From Cristatella mucedo (Eukaryota > Bryozoa > Phylactolaemata > Cristatellidae): DNA of 42,500 nucleotides. The stretch is from positions 992,501-1,035,000 of the forward strand of contig WPIO01000055.1 of assembly GCA_009760855.2 (NCBI GenBank). Reading direction: 5' to 3'. Of the stretch, positions 20,986 through 29,769 are shown piece after piece (within the stretch, counting starts at the first letter, position 1; every line of letters begins with the position of its first letter). Both the position numbers and the translations under genes were made by a program. The notes below the pieces were generated by a model. The model was not told the origin of the DNA and made no database searches. It saw only the letters and a program-made list of their open reading frames with translations.

Positions 20986-22410
20986 CAATTAAGTTTGCCA
21001 AGTAACTAGGGTCGTTTCCTTATAATTGGCATGTTTCGAAATATTCTTTTATATTCTCGGAGTGTTTTACTAATAACGAACTTAGATACCTAATACAGTC
21101 TACAGTATGACAAATTCTTATCCAATCTAAGCGAAATTAATAATATATGTCGGACTCTGCTATTTCTATAAGCAGGGCTGCTCACCTTAGCTGTGAATTG
21201 GGTAAGTCTAGGTATGCATATGTCCTTGAACTTGAAATCGCTTATGTCTTCACGGTTTGACATTTCATATAACTTTCTTATTTACTTTTTAGAAATTCAT
21301 TCATGGCGGGCCAAGTTTCATGCATCTTTTGAGGGTGTGTGTGCATCAGTGCAATGCGCAGCGTTGATTTTGTTGATCATGCAAGGTGGCCATGTTTGGT
21401 GAAGACTGTTATCTTGACTCGTACAGGACAGTAGTCGGTCAACATGACTGCAACGGTTAGATCAAAAGATGAGCATCGTTACTCTTGCTACTTCAGCCAA
21501 TTTGCATGCTGATGGTTTCGTTGGTCAATGAGAATGATTAATACAAGTACTTGAATGGGATACAACCCTCAGTGTTGGGGCCATGACTCTCCACCTCTCG
21601 GACATTTTCTCATGCTGACAGATATTTCAAGTGCCTCAAATTAAACGTGAAAGACTGGCAGACCCACTGATAAGCGAAAAGGCGAGCACATTGCTTGGGT
21701 CAATACAGCTGCACCCACCGCCCAAGAGTACAAATGCTCGTCCACCATTCACAGGTCTCCAAAAAAGACGTGGCATCTGATCGCTCTTTTGAGGGCGGGT
21801 GGGTTTCCCGTACCTGCCTTGACCGACAAAAGTCATGCTGAGCATGAGTTCTCTCATTCATGAAGGTGGCAGGCAAAATTTTAGGCGATTTTTCAGCTTG
21901 GAACCAAATCTGAATTTAAAAGCAAGCTCATTCCTTCGCGCCGTTCATCAGCATTCGGCTTGAAAAAGGAAGAGGAAATTAAAAGCCGAGGCTTTAAAGC
22001 CGAGTGTCGTGACTCGAAAGAAATTAGTCTCTCGACTGCTCAACCGCTGGATCTGCCGAACTCCAAAGCGTGTCTTTTCTCTTGCAATCACTACCCTCGG
22101 CAGACGGCCGACAGCGCCTCGGCAATTTGCAAGTAAATTACCCGTGCACTCAAGCTGCTACTGAACTAAAGGCCTTCGACAAAATACGGTAGAAGTTGCT
22201 GATGCTCATCCATGCAGCTGGCCGGCCGGATGGATGCTGGGGGACCTCGATGTAATGCAACGAGTCGTGCACGCCGAAACGAGATGCTCGGCTGCTATGC
22301 CAAGGTAGCGGGTGACAGCAGCCATCAAGAACATCCGTATCTTAATAATAGCTTCATTTCGTTGGTGCTGTGCAGCATTACGAATGACGTACTTACTTAC
22401 TATCTCACTG
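20986..22410. other. Unassigned stretch
   Basis: No recognised gene or LINE. It contains the second copy of the unassigned 100-bp repeat (21651-21752) and a short local duplication AAAGCCGAG near 21982-22003. Confidence 0.45.
21651..21752. repeat. Unrecognised dispersed repeat, copy 2
   Basis: AGACTGGCAGACCCACTGAT, GCGAGCACATTGCTTGGGT, then ACAAATGCTCGTCCACCATTC, parallel to 20356-20452. Confidence 0.6.
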
Positions 22411-22502
22411 ATAATAATAATAAAAACAATAATAATAATAATGCACTTGATAAAGCGCCCTCAGAGAACTTAATCTCTTTCTAGGCGCTTAACATTTGCT
22501 GA
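22411..22502 (-). mobile_element. LINE-A tail-only fragment
   Basis: Plus strand: ATAATAATAATA, then TAAAGCGCCCTCAGAGAACT and TCTAGGCGCTTAACATTTGC. It keeps only the (ATT)n tail, stem-loop and GCAAATG block of LINE-A in antisense. Confidence 0.9.
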
Positions 22503-23117
22503 GGATCTCTATACAAGAGCCGTCGATAAAATTACACGCTTGGCTCCTAATAAAGAAAACTCAGGGCCCCTAGCAACCACAAGCACTATCACACTCCAAT
22601 CGATGTATTGTGCTGGAGTTTCACTGCCTCCTCCTTAATTGCATGCTCTTACAACAAAAGCTTACAACAACTTTCTAGAGTAGGCATTTGTTTCTAATTC
22701 ATCAAGTCACCTCAGGCTATACCATAAATTGCTAATGCAAATTTTAGGAATTATTTTCTTATTAGCTGTCATCATATTCATCACCGGCGGCCGTCGTTGT
22801 AACCTGCTAGGCTTTAATAAGTTTTCCTTTTCAGAATATGTAAAGTGAAAGATAATTCCCATACCCATGTATGGAAAGTGCCTACAAAAAGATGGTGCTA
22901 ACTCAGTCCGCTCGCTCTCTCAGCATCTGCTGCTCGCCGTATTCAGGTTATCTTTGCATCTCTAGCCCTGAATGCGAACGCGTTTCTCATCGAGCCTTCG
23001 GTTGTTATTCACCTCAAGTCTCGATTTTGCTTCCGGGTGCTGTCGCAGCCTCCAGTGACCTTGCATCACTTGATTCTCAGCGGCTCTGCACGGTCTGCAT
23101 CGAACGGCCAAGTCGAT
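22503..23117. other. Unassigned stretch
   Basis: No recognised element. The start of a 374-codon frame (22871) lies here, but most of that frame is translated minisatellite. Confidence 0.5.
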
Positions 23118-23770
23118 CCCGGTCGACTTCCTCCTCGTCCCTTCCTCCTCCTCGTCCCTTCCTCCTCCTCGTCCCTTCCTCCTCCTCGTCCCTTCCTCCT
23201 CTTCGTCCCTTCCTCCTCCTCGTCCCTTCCTCCTCCTCGTCCCGGTCTTCCTCCTCGTCCCTTCCTCCTCCTCGTCCCTTCCTCCTCCTCGTCCCTTCCT
23301 CCTCCTCGTCCCTTCCTCCTCCTCGTCCCTTCCTCCTCTTCGTCCCTTCCTCCTCCTCGTCCCTTCCTCCTCCTCGTCCCGGTCTTCCTCCTCGTCCCTT
23401 CCTCCTCCTCGTCCCTTCCTCCTCCTCGTCCCTTCCTCCTCCTCGTCCCTTCCTCCTCCTCGTCCCTTCCTCCTCCTCGTCCCTTCCTTCCTCCTCCTCG
23501 CCCCGGTCTTCCTCCTCGTCCCTTCCTCCTCCTCGTCCCTTCCTCCTCCTCGTCCCTTCCTCCTCCTCGTCCCTTCCTCCTCCTCGTCCCTTCCTCCTCC
23601 TCGTCCCTTCCTCCTCCTCGTCCCGGTCTTCCTCCTCGTCCCTTCCTCCTCCTCGTCCCTTCCTCCTCCTCGTCCCGGTCTTCCTCCTCATCCCTTCCTC
23701 CTCCTCGTCCCTTCCTCCTCCTCGTCCCTTCTTCCTCCTCGTCCCTTCTTCCTCCTCGTCCCTTCCTTAT
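23118..23770. repeat. 17-bp polypyrimidine minisatellite
   Basis: About 35 copies of TTCCTCCTCCTCGTCCC, nearly pure C/T on the plus strand. A shorter variant, GGTCTTCCTCCTCGTCCC, recurs every several units, which suggests higher-order expansion. Long frames on both strands ([15 protein letters not shown]-like on +, [17 protein letters not shown]-like on -) arise because 17 bp shifts frame at each unit. Confidence 0.97.
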
Positions 23771-24840
23771 CATCATTTTCTTCTTACTCGCCCTCCTCTT
23801 TCTCATCGGCGTCTACGTTCTACTTTTCGTTCTCCTCCTCTTTCGTTCTCCTCCTCCTCGTCCTGGTCCGACTTCTTCTGGTCCTCCTCCACCAAATACT
23901 CCTCCGCCTGTTTCTCCTCCTCCTCGGCCTCCTATCCTATTCCTCCTCTTCATTCTTCTCCTCCCATTTTTCCTCTTTTATATCTCCGTCAGTAGCTCCA
24001 CAAAGTCATAAAGACCATGTGGGCGCTACGCAGGAGAGTTTTGTATAGCGCACTCACAGCCTTAGCGGCTTTCGGTACGCATTCGGTAGCCAGCAGACTT
24101 CGTCTCACGCAACAAAGAGAAAGTGGGAAGCATAGCAGAGTTAGGAGAGCAGTTGAGGTAGTGAGTAGCATGGAAGTAGCAGTTCAGGACCGCTGAAAAA
24201 GATGTGCCATAGTCGGCAGTTGGAGAGTAGATGTCGTTGCGTAAGAATTGTGGAAGCGAGTTCCACAGTCTAGGACCTGCAGAGCTAAAGCTTCTGTCGC
24301 CAACTGTCTTTAAGCGGAGGAATGGGACAGCTAATTTATTGTCCGCACAGGACCTGAGGGCGCGAACAGGCTGAAACTGATGCAGCAGTTCAGCTAGGTA
24401 CGAAGGAGCCAAGCCGTGGCGGGCCTTGTGGATCAGCGCAGGAACTCCACCCGGTGCTCCTTCACTTGGTCCTCCTCATCGTCATTCTCCTCGTTCTCCT
24501 CCTCGTCCTCTTCTTCGTCTTCCTTATCGTTCTCTTCCCCGCCCGGCGCCTCCTCTAAATAATAATTTCCGTTCCCATCCTCCGCATCCTCATGGTCCTC
24601 GTCCTATTCCTCTTGCTCGACCTCGTCTTCTTCCTCCGACTAGTCTTTCCTCTTTTCCTCCATGTCCTCTTCTTCTCGACCGACGCCACTTTCTTTGCCT
24701 CATCCTACTCTACAATCTCTTTCCGCTTCTGAGCCTCTTCCCAAGCCTCCTCCTCCTCCTATTGCGTTTTCACCTCTTTCTCCTCCACCTCCTCTTCTTC
24801 TTCCTCCTACTTCCTCTACTCAAGAAGGTCGACCAATAGT
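23771..24840. repeat. Degenerate CT-rich flank of the minisatellite
   Basis: CTCCTC-rich sequence with little A or G continues at 23771-23980 and again at 24449-24825. A LINE-C insertion separates the two parts. Repeat units are no longer regular. Confidence 0.8.
23983..24448 (-). mobile_element. LINE-C 3' fragment inside the pyrimidine tract
   Basis: Minus strand 24062-24412 reads APSYLAELLHQFQPVRALRS, DNKLAVPFLRLKTVGDRSFS, then GPRLWNSLPQFLRNDIYS and ETKSAGYRMRTESR: an unbroken 116-codon stretch of the LINE-C C-terminus, better preserved than the 9948 copy. The 3' end reaches GGAGATATAAAAG with no clear (ACATT)n. The 5' end is truncated at about 24448, where CT-rich sequence resumes. Confidence 0.9.
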
Positions 24841-25147
24841 CGTCAGCGTTAACTTTTCGGAAGCAGTCCTATAAGTAGATTCAAGCCTGGCTACCTGAGA
24901 GTGCTTTGGTGGGCAATGGTTTCGCTATTAACGACGGCACGACGGGCCGATCCTTGACCCTCAGCATCTGTCAATATGTCTTTTCGATGGCCAACTCAGA
25001 AAATTGGCAAACTAATGGCCAAAGGTCAAACACTCTATTGAACGGGCTGGCAGCCTAGTAATAAACAATGAGTGATAAGGGTGACTTCAGAGAGAGCGAG
25101 AGAGAGAGAGAGAGAGAGCCGTGAAAGGGTCAAGGTAAAAAAAAATC
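24841..25147. other. Unassigned stretch with a short (GA)n run
   Basis: No gene recognised. A GA dinucleotide run lies at about 25089-25119. Confidence 0.5.
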
Positions 25148-25316
25148 CTAGCCGATTAAACAGCCTCTTTCTGTATAGCGACAGAAGAGCCTTAACGGCT
25201 ATCACCACCGCTTGCAGTGGCGATAAAGAATCGCCCATCGCAGGAATCGAACCCACGACCTCGGGATTGAGGTCGTGAAAGCAACCGCCTTACCTAGTGT
25301 GGGCTCAGGCAGTGTG
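25148..25316 (-). mobile_element. SINE1 copy, most complete
   Basis: Minus strand: tRNA-like head with CTAGGTAAGGCGGTTGCTTT (A-box side), the paired segment GACCTCAATCCCGAGGTC, and B-box GGTTCGATTCC (plus 25243-25253). The body has TTTATCGCCACTGCAAGCGG. The 3' part is GGCTCTTCTGTCGCTATACA then GAGGCTGTTTAATCGGCTAG, followed by nine T residues, a plausible Pol III stop. This is the best copy for defining the family. Confidence 0.85.
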
Positions 25317-26411
25317 CCAGTGATTTGCGATTGCGTTCAAACGTTTTCGTCGAGACGCACCATCGTCGCAAGCGCCAAGAGTTATAAAGCCTGACATTCG
25401 TTAGCGAATGGGGAAGAGGCTTAGTGCAGGCTGGCCATCGCCTTTGGTGTATCCTTGTTGAACCGCTGGCACAAGGCCAAGGTCAGGAGGCCTGAGCCCG
25501 AGCCGGCCTTCCGCATCTCGCTCCGCGCCAAGTCTTACAGTTTGTGGCACTTCTAAGTCAATCTGCAGCTGCTGCTACGGAATGAAAGCTCGTGGCTTAA
25601 TCGTGGTTGGTCGTGTGGATACGGGTGGAGCGCAGCCAAACGTTCATTTGCTGATGTGACGAACTCTTAAGCTTGACGGTGCATAGTCAAAGTAAAGTCT
25701 CCTTTAAAAGTTGGCCACCGCCAATAAGTTGCTGGCGAGAACCGAAAATACCTCGTGCTCGTCTCAGTTTCTATGCGGGGACTCTGGACAAATGTAGAAA
25801 GGAAGAAGAAAATTGGCACGAAGCTTGGTAAGCCTTGGTAACCCTTGGTAACCCTTTGCAACCCTCGATAACCCTTGGTAACCCTAGGCTTCTGATCAAA
25901 TACGTAAAGCATGTTTTCCGGAGGTAGGGAGAATTCGCCCACTTAAGAAGTGACAGAGGTACGATTTCGCGACCACATCAGAAAGAAAGAACGATTCACG
26001 TCAGCAAGCGCATGAATGGTGAGCCAAGTTTTCGCAGCTCGCCCGACCGAGTTAGATAATTGCTGAAACATCGGATTGTGTAAATAACAATTTTGGACTG
26101 CCTGTGTGTGCGTGCTGAAATGAAGCTCTGCAGCCGGGAACGGCGCCGTCTACTAGCACAGAATTTAGCATTTAGGAATAGGAGTTCCAAAACGGCGTTC
26201 GCAGGAGCGCCTGTTAATGCCGAATTGACGCCCTGCAGCTACGAATCAAGATTTGCCCCGGGCCTCCTTTGGTGGCTGATTCTCCTAGCTTGAAGTATGG
26301 AAGAAACAAAAAAATTAGGAAAAAAGGAAATTCAAGGCATTCTTCCGCTATCCAAACTATTAATCACAGATTTGTTCTTCCGTTTCACCCATCTCTTGCT
26401 CAATCACTCTT
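25317..26411. other. Unassigned stretch with a 10-bp repeat
   Basis: Apart from 25826-25884 nothing is recognised. Short frames show no known motif. Confidence 0.45.
25826..25884. repeat. 10-bp CCTTGGTAAC tandem repeat
   Basis: Six to seven copies with single-base variants (CCTTTGCAAC, CCTCGATAAC). The minus-strand KGYRGLQRVTKGYQGLP frame is a consequence. Confidence 0.92.
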
Positions 26412-26868
26412 CTTAATAATAATAATAATGGTAATAATAAAAATAATTGATAGAGCGGTCTTAGAGAACTCAATCAATTTTCTAGGCCCTTTACATTTAC
26501 TGCAAAGGAAGCATTATGAATGGGTTAGAAGTAGCACGCTCAATATACAACAAGAATAAAATGTTTAGAGGTGATGTGCACAGGGTCAGCATGCAAGTGT
26601 GTTTAGTGTCAACAGGCATAAGCACATAAAGGACGAATCACAGGGACCCACTAAATGCAACTCTAAAAGCTATCATAAAAAGATGCGTTTTAATTTCTTT
26701 TTGAAGTTGGTCAGGTCAGGGGATGTCTGGACGGAAGTCGGGAGTGAGTTTCAAGCTTTGGAACTTCGAACTAAAGGCACGGTCACCAAAGGATTTGAGA
26801 ATTTTACGAGGTATAAGTAAAGAGTTAGTTTACGAAAAGCGGGTGGTAAGATGCTTAGCCTGGTCGAG
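26412..26868 (-). mobile_element. LINE-A 3' fragment
   Basis: Plus strand begins TTAATAATAATAATAATGG, then the stem-loop complement, the 3' UTR (GTGCACAGGGTCAGCATGCA) and C-terminal codons to the HQAKHRT-like block. Frames are broken. It is 5'-truncated near 26868. Confidence 0.85.
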
Positions 26869-27039
26869 CTTGAAAGTTTTTCTCATTACCTTCTGCTTTC
26901 TTAAATCTCATCTTCCTAACCTCTCTCTTTCTGACTAAAGTCCTCTCTCTCTCTCTCTCTAACTTTATCTGTAAAACTCAGCCTAGAACTTTCTCACTGT
27001 TATCACTTTTTAGCCTATCTGCTTTGCCAGCTTATCTCC

Positions 27040-27645
27040 TGTTGAATCTGCCCAAAAATAGCATGTTCTAAAGTGACCGTTCATTAGACGACCACATCCG
27101 CTCCACAGTTGAGTCTGCCTACTTTCAGCTACGTAATATTGTTAAATTTCGGGCTTGTTTGGAAAGGGATACCACATATAAGTTGGTCCATGCATTTGTG
27201 ACCACCCTCCATGACTTTTGTAGCTTACTGCTTGCTGGTCTATCGGTATTCTATTGCGTATCACTTTGCAGCAAATGTAAAGCGCCTAGAAAGAGATTAA
27301 GTTCTCTGAGGGCGCTTTATCAAGTGCAATATTATTATTATTATTATTATTATGTGCACTCAGGTGCTTACAGCTGCAGCGAAACTCTGCAGCTAGGCTT
27401 ATCTGTCATGAGTGTCGTAGTTGCAAAATCACGCCACTTCACGCCGCTCTGCACTGGTTACCAGTCAAGCAATGCATCGACTTCAAGTTTTTGTCGCTCA
27501 CTTTTTACATGCCATCATTCTTTGGCTGCAGTCTGCCTAACACATCTACTCTAACAGGCTAACCATTGTACTCCCCCCCCCGCTTTACGGAATCTAACTG
27601 TTTACCTATAACTCGAACAAATCTCAAATCCTTTGGAGACCATAC
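27040..27645 (+). mobile_element. LINE-A fragment with a tail-only LINE-A inserted in it
   Basis: Starts in the DHIRSTVESAYFQL region (27090-27130), continues through SKLVHAFVT, is broken at 27246 by a 106-base insertion, and resumes at 27353 with TGTGCACTCAGGTGCTTACA (the CAIRRLQL block). It then runs through the LHWLPV-equivalent, here LHWLPVKQCIDFK in an alternate frame, and ends at the SFGDHT block near 27645 without a 3' UTR. Confidence 0.8.
27247..27352 (+). mobile_element. LINE-A tail-only insertion, young-looking
   Basis: Contains GCAGCAAATGTAAAGCGCCT, the perfect 8-bp stem AAAGCGCC/GGCGCTTT (27279-27318), and (ATT)n to 27352. Its core differs from the 38808 copy at only about two positions. 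Both sides continue the same LINE-A reading, so the insertion boundaries are well placed. Confidence 0.88.
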
Positions 27646-27811
27646 CTGTCGTCTTAGTGCCTCGGCGTTGTCACGGGCAAACTGGAAGCTTATCAGATAT
27701 GCCAATGGCAAGGAAAGCTCCGGGACTAAATTCAGAGGTCCTGGCAGACTATCGCCTAGTTTCCGTTTTCCCTTTTTGGTCAAAGATGTGAGTCGTTTGG
27801 CTATACGATGT
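27646..27811 (+). other. Possible LINE RT-start fragment
   Basis: In one frame 27735-27790 reads ADYRLVSVFPFLVKDVSRL, reminiscent of the NYRPVSxLPFLSKILE block at the start of CR1/L2 RT domains. The rest matches nothing I recognise. Tentative. Confidence 0.3.
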
Positions 27812-28061
27812 GTAGTTTTTCGCACGAATCATCGTTTGATCCAATTAGAATCAGGTCCCCATCAAAGACAATGCCTCTCACTGTTGTGATATACCCACCG
27901 CCTTCTGGCTGTCTAAACTTGTTTAGAGGGAAGTTTTTGAAACTCTTTGCTAAAATATTTTTTTGACAGGCCGTTACTGATTGTAGGAGATTTCAATATT
28001 CACGTTGACAACCCCAGTGACAGCCGGGTCTGCTCATTTCTTGAATCTGTGAAGAACTTTT

Positions 28062-28207
28062 GTTTAATAATAATAATAATAATAATAATGCAGTTGATAA
28101 AGCGCCCTCAGAGAACTTAATCTTTTTATAGGCGCTTTACATTTGCTGCAAAGTGAAATGCAATTGAATGGTAAGTAAAATCATGCTTGAAAAAACAAAC
28201 AAAATGA
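28062..28207 (-). mobile_element. LINE-A tail insertion in the LINE-B endonuclease
   Basis: Plus strand starts TAATAATAATAATAATAATA, then TAAAGCGCCCTCAGAGAACT and the 3' UTR to ATGAATAATATGGTT. LINE-B stops at GTGAAGAACTTTTGTT and resumes with GGTTTGGCCCAACACG, matching GAATTTTGGTTTGGACCAAC of the uninterrupted copy at 9764. Confidence 0.9.
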
Positions 28208-28275
28208 ATAATATGGTTGGTTTGGCCCAACACGTTAATCATACCACCCACGTCGGTGGCCATATTCTAGATCTA

Positions 28276-28318
28276 TTTATATTTTATATTTTATATTTTT
28301 ATTTTTTATTTTTTATTT

Positions 28319-28349
<31 letters not shown>

Positions 28350-28352
28350 GTA
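28276..28352. repeat. AT-rich expansion replacing part of LINE-B
   Basis: TTTATATTTTATATTT-type repeats followed by TA runs. In the 9269 copy the corresponding place, between CTAGATCT and GTGTGTCCACTGACC, holds about 40 bases of ordinary sequence. Confidence 0.85.
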
Positions 28353-29312
28353 GTGTGTCAGCTGACCCTCTCAGATCATTTTTTGGTCTCCTTTACGGCT
28401 CCTGCTCCTTTGTACGTACAGGGTAATTATGAAATTGTACAGCGACGTAACTTTAAAAGGATTGACATGGACACATTTTTGAAATCTGTTTCTGATGCAG
28501 GTCTTCTTGATCTGAACCCAGACTTGACCGGCAGCCTCGACACTCTCACTGATGCAGTGAACATGACACTTAGGAGTGCTCTTGACAAGCATGCTCCTGT
28601 TCATTCTATCCATGTAGAGTCGTAGAGATTCTTTTCAAATTACAAAGATCTCTAAACGATGCGCCGTTTTAAGCACAGGCTTGAACGTCGTTTTAAGAGC
28701 TCGGAGTGTGATGCAAATCTAGTCAATTTCAAAGACTCCTTCGAATTTATAACAGGAAAGCTTAAAAAAGCAAGGGTATCTTCTTTCATCTGCCAGTCGG
28801 ACCCAAAACAGATTTATAAGATGATAAACAACTTACTGGCTAATTCTGGGAGGTCTGACTCCCCGGATACTATCGGCTCAGCAGAAATGTTTTCAGCCTT
28901 CTTTACCAAATCAATCGCGCACATTCGTGACTCCATAAAGCCCCTTCCAAGCAAAGCAATAGTGGAATCACAGCCTGTGACCTTCCTTAAAAGGTCCTCC
29001 GAGGTTCCTACATGCAACGCGGCTACCTTAATAAGATTTAGTAAAAACAGCCCGTCTTGTAAAGACCCTATATCATCATCTATTTGGTCTTCACTGGCAG
29101 ACCCTGCCATAACCAAAATTTTTAATGCTTTAAAAAAAACGGTTGTACCCAAGTCCTTCAAATCGGCGATTGTTAGACGGATAATTAAAAAGCCTGGAGT
29201 CGATAAAGACGTAGCTGCAAACTATTGCCCAGTTTCCCTTTTTCGTTTCTTGCCAAAGATTCTTGAAAAAAAAGTGTCGCTAAGCAGCCGGTTGCACGTA
29301 TTGAAAAAATGA
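28332..29312 (+). pseudogene. LINE-B endonuclease end, linker and RT start; two stops
   Basis: A 327-codon frame broken only by TAG at 28623-28625 and TAA at 28653-28655; both halves are in the same frame. It begins with the end of the endonuclease (VCQLTLSDHFLVSFTAP), continues through the linker (ALDKHAPVHSIHV; RRFKHRLERRFKSS; QIYKMINNLLANSGRSD), and enters the RT with PKSFKSAIVRRIIKKPGVDK and ANYCPVSLFRFLPKILEK. In active relatives this part joins target nicking to reverse transcription. It is the best preserved coding segment in the window, yet it is incomplete and cannot work alone. Confidence 0.85.
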
Positions 29313-29399
29313 AATGTCATAAATATTTCAACCGGGCTTCAAGAGGCATCACTCCACTGAAACTGCTCTCCTCCGTGTTAACAATGACATCCAATGAGT

Positions 29400-29769
29400 T
29401 CCGCAGTCTATGACCTGCAGAGCTATAGCTTCTGTAGCAAACCGTCTTTAAGCTGAGGAATGGAACAGCTAATTTATTGTCACACAGGACCTGAGGGTGC
29501 GAACAGGCTAAAACTGATGCAGCAGTTCAGCTAGGTTTGAAGGAGCCAAGCCGTGGCCGGCCTCGTGGGTCAGCGTAAGAACTTTGCTCTGTACCCGTTG
29601 CTCAACCGGCATCCATCTTAGCTCTTTAAGCAAAGGAGACACGTGCTCAAACCTCTGGGACATGAAGACTAGCCCTGCAGTCATATTCACAGTCAGCATC
29701 AGTGGGGACTAATAGCTTTCTTTGGTAGCCCAGCCAAAAGGGAATTACAATAATCAAGCCAAGACAGAG
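29400..29769 (-). mobile_element. Internal LINE-C fragment inserted in LINE-B with a 9-bp duplication
   Basis: Minus strand: the fragment begins near the block before LLAGLP, covers FEHVSPLLKELRWMPVEQRV and APSNLAELLHQF, and stops abruptly inside the GPRLWNS region, far short of the LINE-C 3' end. CCAATGAGT flanks it exactly at 29391-29399 and 29770-29778. The host LINE-B reads continuously if one copy of the repeat and the insert are ignored. Confidence 0.85.

Noticed and set aside
22871-24011. 374- and 324-codon Ser/Pro/Leu-rich frames and 200-246-codon Arg/Gly/Glu frames on the other strand
   Set aside because: They are translations of a 17-bp minisatellite lacking stops in several frames on both strands; no domain or codon signal apart from the repeat.
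25826-25884. Interstitial telomere repeat (TAACCCT-like words)
   Set aside because: The period is 10 bases (CCTTGGTAAC), not 6 or 7, with no TTAGGG/CCCTAA unit array.
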